In this document: positions 50,117-57,206 of the stretch, one piece after another | Position numbering within the stretch: the first letter of the stretch is position 1 | Layout: every line of letters begins with the position of its first letter | From: Chloroflexota bacterium | Lineage (GTDB): Bacteria > Chloroflexota > Dormibacteria > Aeolococcales > Aeolococcaceae | NCBI GenBank assembly: GCA_005880985.1 | Contig: VBIQ01000013.1 | Location: 124,001-188,000 of the forward strand | Length of the DNA stretch: 64,000 bases | Direction of reading: 5' to 3' | Notes under the pieces: model-generated | Told to the model about the DNA's origin: nothing | Databases searched by the model: none | What the model saw: the letters and a program-made list of their open reading frames with translations, nothing else | Made by a program: the position numbers and the translations under genes

Positions 50117-51757
50117 GTGCTCGCCGGCGGAGAGCAGCGCGGCGTGCCCGATCCGCGGGCGGAGCTGCGGCGCGGCCCGGGCTGGGTGCGGGCGTCGTGG
50201 CCGGACGGGATCACCCTGCGAGTCGCGGCGCGGCCGTCGCGGCACGGTGGCGTGACGCTCCGGAGCGAGCTGGTGGCCGGTGCCTCGCTGCGCCTCGACG
50301 CCCTCGGCGTCCGCCTCCGCGGCGCGCGCGCGTCACGGGTGCTGGTCGACGGGTATCACTCCTGGGACTGGACGGGGGTGCGCGACGCGACCGCGCCCGG
50401 ACGTGGCTGGTGGAGCGCGGTGTGGGGCGACGAAGGGGCGGACTCGCTGCTCACCGTGGCGCTGGCGGCCCCACCGCGGACGGGCGCCCTGTGGCTGCGA
50501 TGGCAGGGGCCCGACGGGCTCGACGCGCTCTGCGCCGGGGAGCCGGTGCAGCACGGGCAGCGCACCGGCCCGCCGCTGTCGCTGGACCTGCCGGTCGCGG
50601 CCAGCACGACGCTGCGCTCCGACCCGTTGCGTGTCGCCGCCCTCGATCGGCGGCGGGGCGCCGGGACCGGCCTACCTGGTGAGCTCGGAGCGGTCACCAC
50701 CGCCCGGCTGGTGGGATGGATGAGCTGGAACTCCCTGGGGGCGTCGGTCACCGCCGCCGACGTGGTCGCCGCTGCCGGGCAGCTCTGCCCGCCCGGCGGA
50801 CTGGCGCTGCTCGACGACGGCTGGATGCGCTGCTGGGGTGACTGGCAAGTTCATGACGGTTTTGGCTCGAACCTGACGGAGCTCGCCGCGGCGGTGCGGC
50901 GCCAGGGACGCCACCTGGGCGTCTGGGCGGCGCCATTTCTCGTCGACGCCCGGATGGGGACGCAGCTCGCGGCACTCCTGCTCCGCGACGCCGAGGGAGC
51001 GCCGGTGGTCGACGTTCGCGCCTCGGCAGACCGTCTGGTGCTCGACGCGTCACGACCCGAGGTCCGCCACCACCTCGCCGCTCTCGGCGCCGCCTTCGCG
51101 CGCTGCGGCGTCCGTGCGCTCAAGCTCGACTTCCTCTATGCCGGGGCGCTGCCCGGCGCCCGTGCCGCGGGATGGAGCGGGGTGCGCGCCCTGCGCGAGG
51201 GCATGGCCGCCCTGGTCGGCGCCTACCGTGCCGCCGCTGCGCCAGGCAGCGCGGTGCTCGCCTGCGGAGCCCCGGCGCCGCCGATTGTCGGCCTCGCCGA
51301 CACCTGTCGCAGCGGCGGCGACGCCGTCGTCAACGTCCCCGGCACCCATGCCGCGCCGCCGCCGCGCCCCTGGTTCACCCACGGCGAGCTGGTGGTTCGC
51401 GCCCAGGCGCGCAACCTCGCCGCGCGCGCCTGGCTCTGGGGAACGACCCTGCCGCCCGACATCGATGCGGTCACCCTTGGCCAGATCGCCGACACCCCGC
51501 CGCCGGGCGGCGAGCTCGCCGCTCAGTGGCTGCGCCTGGCCGAGCGCTCCGGCGGACCGCTCCTCGACTCCGACCGCCCCGCAGCTGCGCTCGACCCAGC
51601 GCGGCTGCGCCAGCTCCGCGCCACGTGGCACCGCGTCGCGGGCCGGCCACCGCGCCCCGACCGCAGCCACGACCCCCTGGCGATGCCGCCCGCGCCGATG
51701 AGCGAGGACGACTTCTACAGCTGGACCGAGCCTCCGGGTTGGGAGCCGAGCGAGTAG
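50117..51757 (+). CDS. Alpha-galactosidase-like glycoside hydrolase (GH36-type)
   Basis: 546 residues from a GTG; the coding frame is open back to 50066 without a better start. An N-terminal beta-sandwich-like region (about 1-190) precedes a TIM barrel with GWMSWNSLGASVTAADVV, the strand LALLDDGWMRCWGDW, LGVWAAPFLVDA, and LKLDFLYAGALPGA, whose aspartate stands where GH36 nucleophiles lie. The later acid/base strand is less clear. No signal peptide is seen. A B palindrome starts 27 bases after the stop. Confidence 0.75.
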   Translation: MLAGGEQRGVPDPRAELRRGPGWVRASWPDGITLRVAARPSRHGGVTLRSELVAGASLRLDALGVRLRGARASRVLVDGYHSWDWTGVRDATAPGRGWWSAVWGDEGADSLLTVALAAPPRTGALWLRWQGPDGLDALCAGEPVQHGQRTGPPLSLDLPVAASTTLRSDPLRVAALDRRRGAGTGLPGELGAVTTARLVGWMSWNSLGASVTAADVVAAAGQLCPPGGLALLDDGWMRCWGDWQVHDGFGSNLTELAAAVRRQGRHLGVWAAPFLVDARMGTQLAALLLRDAEGAPVVDVRASADRLVLDASRPEVRHHLAALGAAFARCGVRALKLDFLYAGALPGARAAGWSGVRALREGMAALVGAYRAAAAPGSAVLACGAPAPPIVGLADTCRSGGDAVVNVPGTHAAPPPRPWFTHGELVVRAQARNLAARAWLWGTTLPPDIDAVTLGQIADTPPPGGELAAQWLRLAERSGGPLLDSDRPAAALDPARLRQLRATWHRVAGRPPRPDRSHDPLAMPPAPMSEDDFYSWTEPPGWEPSE

Positions 51758-52036
51758 GCCGGCCGGCGACTTCGTTGTTACCGCGGCGGACGCGGCACGT
51801 CGCTGCAGAGGCGCGCGGTTCTGACGCCTTTGGCGTCAGCCCGCTCTGCTCGGCTCCTGCAGGGAGCCTGCGCGACGACCTCTTCCGCGACGTGCCGCAT
51901 CCGCCCCTCGCCGGTGCGCAGTCGCTCGACGTCGGACGTGGGCGCTCGGTCCCACCCTCCGCAAAGCGAGAGGGTGCTTTGCGCACCCCGTCGCGCCGCG
52001 GTTGCGTTGCGGCGTTCAGCCGGCGACGTGCGGGGA
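51758..52036. other. Gene-free part of repeat locus 4 (left)
   Basis: Holds B copy 6 and then about 130 bases with a CACCCTC/GAGGGTG hairpin (51954-51976) and the short patches CGGTCCCAC and GGTTGC that also occur in locus 2. No gene is seen. Confidence 0.5.
51785..51905 (+). repeat. B palindrome copy 6 (forward)
   Basis: The outer stem pairs 51785-51803 with 51887-51905 at 18 of 19. Hairpin I is CTGACGCC (51821-51828), loop TTT, GGCGTCAG (51832-51839). Hairpin II is GGCTCC (51852-51857), loop TGCAG, GGAGCC (51863-51868). The T-A pair in each hairpin replaces a C-G or G-C pair of other copies. It follows the glycoside hydrolase stop in sense orientation. Confidence 0.9.
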
Positions 52037-52225
52037 TCAGTGCCGGGGCTGGTGGGACTTGGGGGGCGGCTGTTTGGGGATGGCCTCGCCCACCTGCGGG
52101 TAGAGGGACTCGTCCAGCTCCCAGCCCCGGTTCGGCTCGCGAGCGCTCATCCTCCAGACGCCGACGACAAAGCCCACCACGAGGACGACAACGGCGGCCA
52201 ACCCGATCACAGCGACGACGATCAC
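52037..52225 (-). CDS. Small single-pass membrane protein
   Basis: 62 residues starting at GTG. One strongly hydrophobic helix (2-24, MIVVAVIGLAAVVVLVVGF...) is followed by RMSAREPNRGWELDESLYPQ and a Pro/His-rich tail. No family is recognised. On its strand a TATCCT box ends 8 bases before the GTG, consistent with a leaderless gene. It is enclosed by the inverted pair of B palindromes of locus 4, the only repeat locus containing a plausible gene. Confidence 0.55.
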   Translation of the reverse strand: MIVVAVIGLAAVVVLVVGFVVGVWRMSAREPNRGWELDESLYPQVGEAIPKQPPPKSHQPRH

Positions 52226-52322
52226 AGAGACCAGGATAGGTGACTCATCGCTCCGCGTCGACCATCACCCGGCGCCGCGTGACGCCGTGCTCACCACCCG
52301 GTTGCACCGCGGTCGCGAGGGC

Positions 52323-52397
52323 CACGGCAGCGCAGGCCCGCTCAGCGCAGCGCCGCGATCAGTCGGCAGTGCGGCGAGCGGGCCTGCATGCTGCCGA
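52323..52397 (+). repeat. Unit A copy 2 (75 bp)
   Basis: Matches unit A copy 1 at 73 of 75 positions although 39 kb away. The palindromic arms CAGGCCCGCTC and GAGCGGGCCTG are unchanged. It is followed by a 64-base spacer and B copy 7, the same order and spacing as in locus 2. Confidence 0.92.
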
Positions 52398-52461
52398 CCA
52401 ACGGCACCGTCTCCGCGCCACCGAGCAGCCGAAGGCCCCAATGGCAGTTCTGTTTCGCGAA

Positions 52462-52589
52462 GGAGGGGGAGGCGCCGTCGCGGAGAGAACCCTCTGAGAC
52501 GCGCCGTGCAGGCGCGCTCGAAGAGCCGAGTCGACGCCGATAGGCGTCGGCCGGCGAGGGTGAACGCAGTCGATGGCGCCTCCCCCTCC
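52462..52589 (-). repeat. B palindrome copy 7 (reverse)
   Basis: The outer stem pairs 52462-52476 with 52575-52589 at 15 of 15 and continues for about four more pairs. Hairpin II is CGCGCC (52500-52505), loop GTGCA, GGCGCG (52511-52516). Hairpin I is CGACGCC (52532-52538), loop GATA, GGCGTCG (52543-52549). It ends 10 bases before the rarA stop codon, in sense orientation to that gene. Confidence 0.9.
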
Positions 52590-52599
52590 CCGCGCTACC

Positions 52600-54000
52600 T
52601 CAGGACTCCCCCGCCGCCGGACTCGCTCCTTCCCGCCGCCGAGCAAGCTCAGCCCGCATCGCCGCCAGCCGTTCGGCGATCGCGGCTTCGGCGCCGTGCC
52701 CGCTCGGCTGGTAGTAGCGCCGGTCGGCGAGTACGTCGGGGAGATGCTGCTGCTCGACCACCCCATCCTGGTAGTCGTGCGCGTAGCGATACCCGCTGCC
52801 GAAGCCCATCGCGCGGGTCAATCCGGTCGAGGCGTTGCGCAGATGCAGCGGAACCGGCTGGGTGAGCGTGGCGCGCACGTCCTCCAGGGCGGCGCTGTAG
52901 GCGCGCATCGCGGAGTTGCTCTTTGGCGCGGCGGCGAGGTAGAGCGCCGCCTCCGCCAGCGGCAGGAAGCCCTCGGGCATGCCGATGGCGTGCACCGCCT
53001 GCTGGGCCGCCACCGCGAGCGGCAGCGCCGCGGCATCGGCGAGTCCGACGTCCTCGGCGGCGAGGGTCACCAGTCTGCGGGCGACGAACATCGGGTCCTC
53101 GCCCGCCTCGAGCATGCGCGCCAGCCAGTACACCGCCGCATCCGGGTCGCTGCCGCGCACCGACTTGATCAGTGCCGATGCCAGCCAGTAGTGCTGATCG
53201 CCGGCACGGTCGTAGAGGAGCATCGGGTTCTGCAGCGCTCCCTCGACGTCGGCGGCGGTGATGCGACGGTGTCCGTCCTCCACCGCGGCTGCGGCCACCG
53301 CGAGTTCGAGGGCATCGAGGGCGACGCGGGCATCGCCGCCGCTGAGCGAGACCAACCGGTCCTCCGCCTGCGGGTCGAGCTCGGCGCCGCTGGCCTGCAG
53401 ACCCCGCTCGCGATCGGCGAGCGCGCGGCGCACCAGGGCCCGCACCTGATCCGGTTCCAGCGCCTCCAGCCGCACCACCCGAGCGCGCGAGAGCAGCGCG
53501 GCGTTGACCTCGAAGCTGGGATTCTCGGTTGTCGCCCCCAAGAGCGTGACGAGCCCGCTCTCGACGTTGGGCAGGATCGCGTCCTGCTGCCCCTTGTTGA
53601 AGCGGTGGATCTCGTCAACGAAGAGGATGGTCGGCTGGCCGAGGCGCTGTCGCTCGCGCGCTCGCTCGACGATCTTGCGCAGGTCGGCCACCCCGGCGTT
53701 GACCGCGCTCACCGCCTCGAAGGCCGCCTGGGAGCGGCCGGCGATGATCCGCGCCAGCGTCGTCTTGCCGCTGCCCGGCGGGCCCCAGAGGATCAGCGAC
53801 GGCAGCCTGTCACCCTCGAGAGCTCGGCGCAGCACGCTGCCCGGTCCGATCACCGCCTCCTGACCGACGAACCCCTCGAGCGACGCGGGACGCATCCGGG
53901 TCGACAGCGGGACGCGTGCAGCCGCCGCCACCGGCTCCGAGACGTCTCCCCGGTTGCCCCTCTCACCGGCGTCGGCAAAGAGCCCCGACTGCTCGCCCAT
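52600..54000 (-). CDS. rarA: Replication-associated recombination protein RarA (MgsA)
   Basis: AAA+ clamp-loader-like ATPase that acts at stalled replication forks (466 residues from the ATG at 54000; a longer frame adds a non-family N-terminus). It shows [19 protein letters not shown], Walker [14 protein letters not shown], Walker [21 protein letters not shown], sensor 1 [14 protein letters not shown], and the MgsA C-terminal domain with [28 protein letters not shown] and [15 protein letters not shown] helices. It is divergent from the PPOX gene. Confidence 0.95.
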   Translation of the reverse strand: MGEQSGLFADAGERGNRGDVSEPVAAAARVPLSTRMRPASLEGFVGQEAVIGPGSVLRRALEGDRLPSLILWGPPGSGKTTLARIIAGRSQAAFEAVSAVNAGVADLRKIVERARERQRLGQPTILFVDEIHRFNKGQQDAILPNVESGLVTLLGATTENPSFEVNAALLSRARVVRLEALEPDQVRALVRRALADRERGLQASGAELDPQAEDRLVSLSGGDARVALDALELAVAAAAVEDGHRRITAADVEGALQNPMLLYDRAGDQHYWLASALIKSVRGSDPDAAVYWLARMLEAGEDPMFVARRLVTLAAEDVGLADAAALPLAVAAQQAVHAIGMPEGFLPLAEAALYLAAAPKSNSAMRAYSAALEDVRATLTQPVPLHLRNASTGLTRAMGFGSGYRYAHDYQDGVVEQQHLPDVLADRRYYQPSGHGAEAAIAERLAAMRAELARRREGASPAAGES

Positions 54001-54063
54001 CGATCGCTCCGGTCCCACATCCGGATGGTAGACGCGCCGCCGCCACCCGCCGCGCCGACCGCC

Positions 54064-54069
54064 TACAGT
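54064..54069 (+). promoter_or_regulatory. -10 box (TACAGT) of the PPOX/DUF3151 pair
   Basis: TACAGT ends 7 bases before the ATG at 54077, which fits a leaderless transcript. Confidence 0.45.
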
Positions 54070-54076
54070 TGATGCC

Positions 54077-54352
54077 ATGGGCGAGCGCGGGAACAGCATC
54101 GAACCCGACCTGACGGCGTGGATCGGGCGGCAGCGCCTGTTCTTCGTGGCCACCGCGCCCAGCGGCAGCGGCGGCCAGGTCAACCTGTCGCCGAAGGGGC
54201 TCGACACGTTTGCGATCCTCGATGAGCGGGCGGTCGCCTATCTCGACCTGACCGGCCGCGGAGTCGAGACGATCGCCCATGTCCGCGACAACGGACGGAT
54301 CACGGTGATGTTCTGCGCCTTCGAGGGCCCGCCGAAGGAGGAACCGGCATGA
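54077..54352 (+). CDS. Short pyridoxamine 5'-phosphate oxidase-like (flavin-binding split barrel) protein
   Basis: 91 residues matching the N-terminal half of the family: a WIGRQRLFFVATAP strand, VNLSPKGLDTFAILD, YLDLTGRGVETIAHVRDNG and ITVMFCAFEGPPK. Full-length relatives continue for about another 90 residues after this FEGPP motif; here the frame ends with KEEPA and a stop that overlaps the DUF3151 start by 4 bases. It may be a truncated gene kept by coupling to its neighbour, or a minimal domain. Flavin binding is uncertain. Confidence 0.7.
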   Translation: MGERGNSIEPDLTAWIGRQRLFFVATAPSGSGGQVNLSPKGLDTFAILDERAVAYLDLTGRGVETIAHVRDNGRITVMFCAFEGPPKEEPA

Positions 54353-54870
54353 GCGGCGAGCAGCCGCCACGGGTGGTGCCGCTGCCGCTGAGCTCGGCGT
54401 CGGATGCGCCGCCACGGCACGAGACGGTGCTGCCCGCGCAGCCGCCCGAGGCGCTCGCCGCGCTCGATGCGGCGCTGGCGTCGGCACAGCCGTGGTCGGC
54501 GCTTCGCGCCACCGTGGCGCGCTGGCCGGCGCTGCTGGACGGCTGGGCACGACTGGGCCGGTTGACATGGGAGGCGGGCGACCCGGTCGCGGCCTACGCC
54601 TTCGCCCGCACCGGCTACCATCGCGGCCTCGACGCGCTTCGCCGTCACGGTTGGGGCGGCACCGGCATGGTGCGCTGGGCCCGAGAATCCAACCGCGGCT
54701 TTCTCCGCGCGCTGCACCTCCTGCTGGTGTGCTCGGCGAGCATCGGCGAGCAGGACGAGGCGGTGCGCTGCCGGCAGTTCCTCCTCGAGCTCGATCCCGA
54801 GGACGGCATCGGCGCGGCCGGCATCCCCGAGAATCCGCCGCGCGACTGGCGGCCGGAGCGGTTCCTCTGA
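54349..54870 (+). CDS. DUF3151 family protein
   Basis: 173 residues. The DUF3151 signature covers about 65-150: PWSALRATVARWPALLDGWA, AYAFARTGYHRGLDALRRHG, NRGFLRALHLLLVCSASIGE and CRQFLLELDPEDG. The helical repeats look like a small TPR-type scaffold. Function is unknown in the family, which is common in actinobacteria. It is coupled to the short PPOX gene by an ATGA overlap. The N-terminal 40 residues are Pro-rich and extra. Confidence 0.85.
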   Translation: MSGEQPPRVVPLPLSSASDAPPRHETVLPAQPPEALAALDAALASAQPWSALRATVARWPALLDGWARLGRLTWEAGDPVAAYAFARTGYHRGLDALRRHGWGGTGMVRWARESNRGFLRALHLLLVCSASIGEQDEAVRCRQFLLELDPEDGIGAAGIPENPPRDWRPERFL

Positions 54871-54888
54871 GCCGCGTCCGACAGTCCC

Positions 54889-55623
54889 TCAGCGCAGGCC
54901 GAGCCCGCCGTCGACGACGACGATCTGGCCGGTGACGTAGCCGGAACGCACCAGCATCAGGCACACCTCGGCCACCTCGTCGGGGATCCCGCTGCGCTGC
55001 AGCGGCGCCATGCCCTTCACCACCTGGTGAAGATCGGTCCACCCCTCGGTCCACGGCGTCTCGATGAGTCCCGGAGCCACGGCGTTGACACGGATCTGCG
55101 GCCCCAGCACGTTGGCCAGCAGCACGGTGAGATGGTTGACCGCCGCCTTGGACACCGCGTAGGGCACCGAGCTCCCGGTGGGGCGCACCCCGGCCAGCGA
55201 GCTGATGTTGACGATCACCCCGTCACCGTGCTCGCGCAGCGCCGGCACCGCCGCCCGGGTGAGGTACCAGGTGCCGAGCACGTTGACATCGAGGATGCGA
55301 TGCCACACCTCGTCGGTGACCGCGTCGAGGTCGGCGTGGGGGATGCGCACCGTGGTGCCGGCGTTGTTGACGAGGATGTCGAGCCGTCCCCAGCGATCGA
55401 TGGCGGCGCTGACCAGACGCCGAGCCTGCGCCTCGTCGGCGATGTCGCCCTGCACGTAGGTGGCCTCGGGCAGCTCGGCAGCGAGCGCCTCGCCCACCTC
55501 CACCGACGACCGCGAGTTGACCACCACCCGCACGCCCTCGCCGGCGAGAGCGCGAGCGACCGCGGCGCCGATGCCGCTCGACGAGCCGGTGATGATGGCG
55601 ACGCGCCCGGCGATCGACTCCAT
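54889..55623 (-). CDS. Short-chain dehydrogenase/reductase (FabG-like)
   Basis: 244-residue SDR. The NAD(P) loop is TGSSSGIGAAVARAL (12-26), with NNAGTTVRIP (about 86-95), the catalytic tetrad N-S-Y-K represented by ISSLAGVRPTGSSVPYAVSKAA (Ser, Tyr and Lys, about 142-163), and the C-terminal GQIVVVDGGLGLR typical of 3-oxoacyl-ACP reductases. The exact substrate is not known. It stands alone, tail to tail with the DUF3151 gene. Confidence 0.88.
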   Translation of the reverse strand: MESIAGRVAIITGSSSGIGAAVARALAGEGVRVVVNSRSSVEVGEALAAELPEATYVQGDIADEAQARRLVSAAIDRWGRLDILVNNAGTTVRIPHADLDAVTDEVWHRILDVNVLGTWYLTRAAVPALREHGDGVIVNISSLAGVRPTGSSVPYAVSKAAVNHLTVLLANVLGPQIRVNAVAPGLIETPWTEGWTDLHQVVKGMAPLQRSGIPDEVAEVCLMLVRSGYVTGQIVVVDGGLGLR

Positions 55624-55683
55624 GGCGCAGGGATGCTACCCGGCGAGCCGATGATCCGTCCGGCGCCGGCGTTGAGAAGGCGG

Positions 55684-56616
55684 CTACGGGGTCGCGGAGT
55701 CGACCGAGGGCGCCGCCTGGATCACCGACCGCAGCGCCTGCGCCGCTCCCAGGATGCCGGCAGCCTCATACGGCACCACGATGGTGGCGTTGTCGCTCTC
55801 GGCGAACTTCGACAGCGTGTCGAGCTGGAGGATCGACACCAGGGTCGGGTCGGGAGCGGCCTGCCTGATCGCGCTGTAGACGGTGTTGATCGCCTGGGCA
55901 CGGCCTTCGGCGTTGAGAATCGCCGCCTGCCGCGTGCCCTCGGCGTTGAGGATTGCCGCCTGCCGGGTGCCCTCGGCCTCGAGGATTGCCGCCTGCTTCT
56001 GGCCGTCGGCGACGTTGATCGCCGACTGCCGCTGTCCCTCCGACTGGAAGATGACGGCGCGCTTCTCCTGGTCCGCCTGCTTCTGCAGCGCCATCGCCTG
56101 CAGGATGTTCGGCGGCGGCAGGATCTCGACGATCTCCACCCGGTTGATGCGGATCCCCCACTTGTCGGTGACCGCCTCCATCTGCTGCTGGATCTGGGTG
56201 TTGATCTGCTCGCGGCCCGAGAGCGCCTCGTCGAGGGTGACCGAGCCGAACACCGACCGCAGCGCGCTGCGACTCTGCTGATCGACGGCGACCTCGTAGC
56301 TGGCGACGCTGAAGAGCGCAGCCCGGGCGTCGACGATCTGGCTGAAGATGGTCGCGGTCACCTGGACGGCGACGTTGTCGCGACTGATGACCTGCTGGCG
56401 ATCGCCCGGGCGAGGAACCTCACGGATGTCGACCAGCTGGAGCTGGTCGACGAAGGGCACCAGCAGGACGATGCCGGGCTCGCGGATGGCGCGATACTGA
56501 CCGAGCCGCTTGATGACGCCGACCTTGCCCTGTTGCACCAGCCGCACGCTGAGCGCGATCAGGATGATGACGACGAAGACAACCACCGCCGGAACGATGA
56601 CCACGACGAGGTCCAC
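55684..56616 (-). CDS. SPFH/band-7 (stomatin-like) membrane protein
   Basis: 310 residues: an N-terminal membrane helix (about 3-24), the SPFH domain (about 28-190) with VKRLGQYR, GIVLLVPFVDQLQLVDIRE and VSRDNVAVQVTA, then a coiled-coil tail (about 175-250). The tail holds short tandem repeats of the form EGTRQAAILNA, present as DNA repeats too. With the NfeD-like protein 26 bases upstream it forms the classical SPFH/NfeD pair of membrane microdomain scaffolds. Confidence 0.92.
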   Translation of the reverse strand: MDLVVVIVPAVVVFVVIILIALSVRLVQQGKVGVIKRLGQYRAIREPGIVLLVPFVDQLQLVDIREVPRPGDRQQVISRDNVAVQVTATIFSQIVDARAALFSVASYEVAVDQQSRSALRSVFGSVTLDEALSGREQINTQIQQQMEAVTDKWGIRINRVEIVEILPPPNILQAMALQKQADQEKRAVIFQSEGQRQSAINVADGQKQAAILEAEGTRQAAILNAEGTRQAAILNAEGRAQAINTVYSAIRQAAPDPTLVSILQLDTLSKFAESDNATIVVPYEAAGILGAAQALRSVIQAAPSVDSATP

Positions 56617-56642
56617 GGACTCCCCCTCTCGGTGTGACGGCC

Positions 56643-57110
56643 TCAGCCTGCCGGCGGGGCCTGGGTTGCGGAAGCGACGGACGCGGCGCGGACCACCAGG
56701 GTGGTGCCGTGTACCGCGGTGATGACGACGTGCGTGCTGGGCGGAAGTGACGCTCCCGAATCGGTGACCGCCAGCCAGCGCTCTCCGGCAAGCATCGCGT
56801 GCCCGGGGTGCAGCTCGTCGCCGACCTCATCGAGGGTGAGAGCTGCCTGGCCCACGATGTCGTGCACGCCCTTGAGACGCACCGGGACGCGATGCCGGTC
56901 GACGACGCGCGCCACCACCGGGCGGATGAGGCTGAGTCCACCGAGGCCCACCACCGCGAACACCGCCAGCTGGACCCCGAGGGGGGCGCCCACCGCGGCC
57001 ACCAGGGCGGCCACCAGGCTGCCGGCACCGAGGAAGACGGCGAAGAAGGCCTGATGGAAGGCCTCGAGGACGATCAGTGCGATTCCGAAGATCAGCCAGA
57101 ACAGGGCCAT
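56643..57110 (-). CDS. NfeD-like membrane protein
   Basis: 155 residues: membrane helices at about 3-22, 26-45 and 48-66, then a C-terminal OB-fold domain (about 75-145) with HDIVGQAALTLDEVG, GERWLAVTDSG and TAVHGTTLVVR. It is the short, protease-less NfeD type (NfeD1b-like), which partners SPFH proteins, and it is directly upstream of one. Confidence 0.88.
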   Translation of the reverse strand: MALFWLIFGIALIVLEAFHQAFFAVFLGAGSLVAALVAAVGAPLGVQLAVFAVVGLGGLSLIRPVVARVVDRHRVPVRLKGVHDIVGQAALTLDEVGDELHPGHAMLAGERWLAVTDSGASLPPSTHVVITAVHGTTLVVRAASVASATQAPPAG

Positions 57111-57206
57111 CTCAGCCCGAGTGTACGGCGGCTTGGCTGGCTGCGCTCACCCCCGTTGGCGGGCTGCGCTCACCGCATCGGCGTGCTCCGGTCGCGCGAC
57201 GGCGCC

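Larger units (their letters stand above)
52226..52599. other. Gene-free part of repeat locus 4 (right)
   Basis: 374 bases holding unit A copy 2 (52323-52397), the conserved spacer and B copy 7 (52462-52589). The first ~95 bases have no recognised feature except GGTTGCACCGCGG, shared with the region just upstream of the other A units. ORFs here are translations of the repeats. Confidence 0.6.

Noticed and set aside
6351..52589. CRISPR array or insertion-sequence ends
   Set aside because: The palindromes are far apart, lack regular spacers, and have no cas genes, transposase or target-site duplications that I can see.
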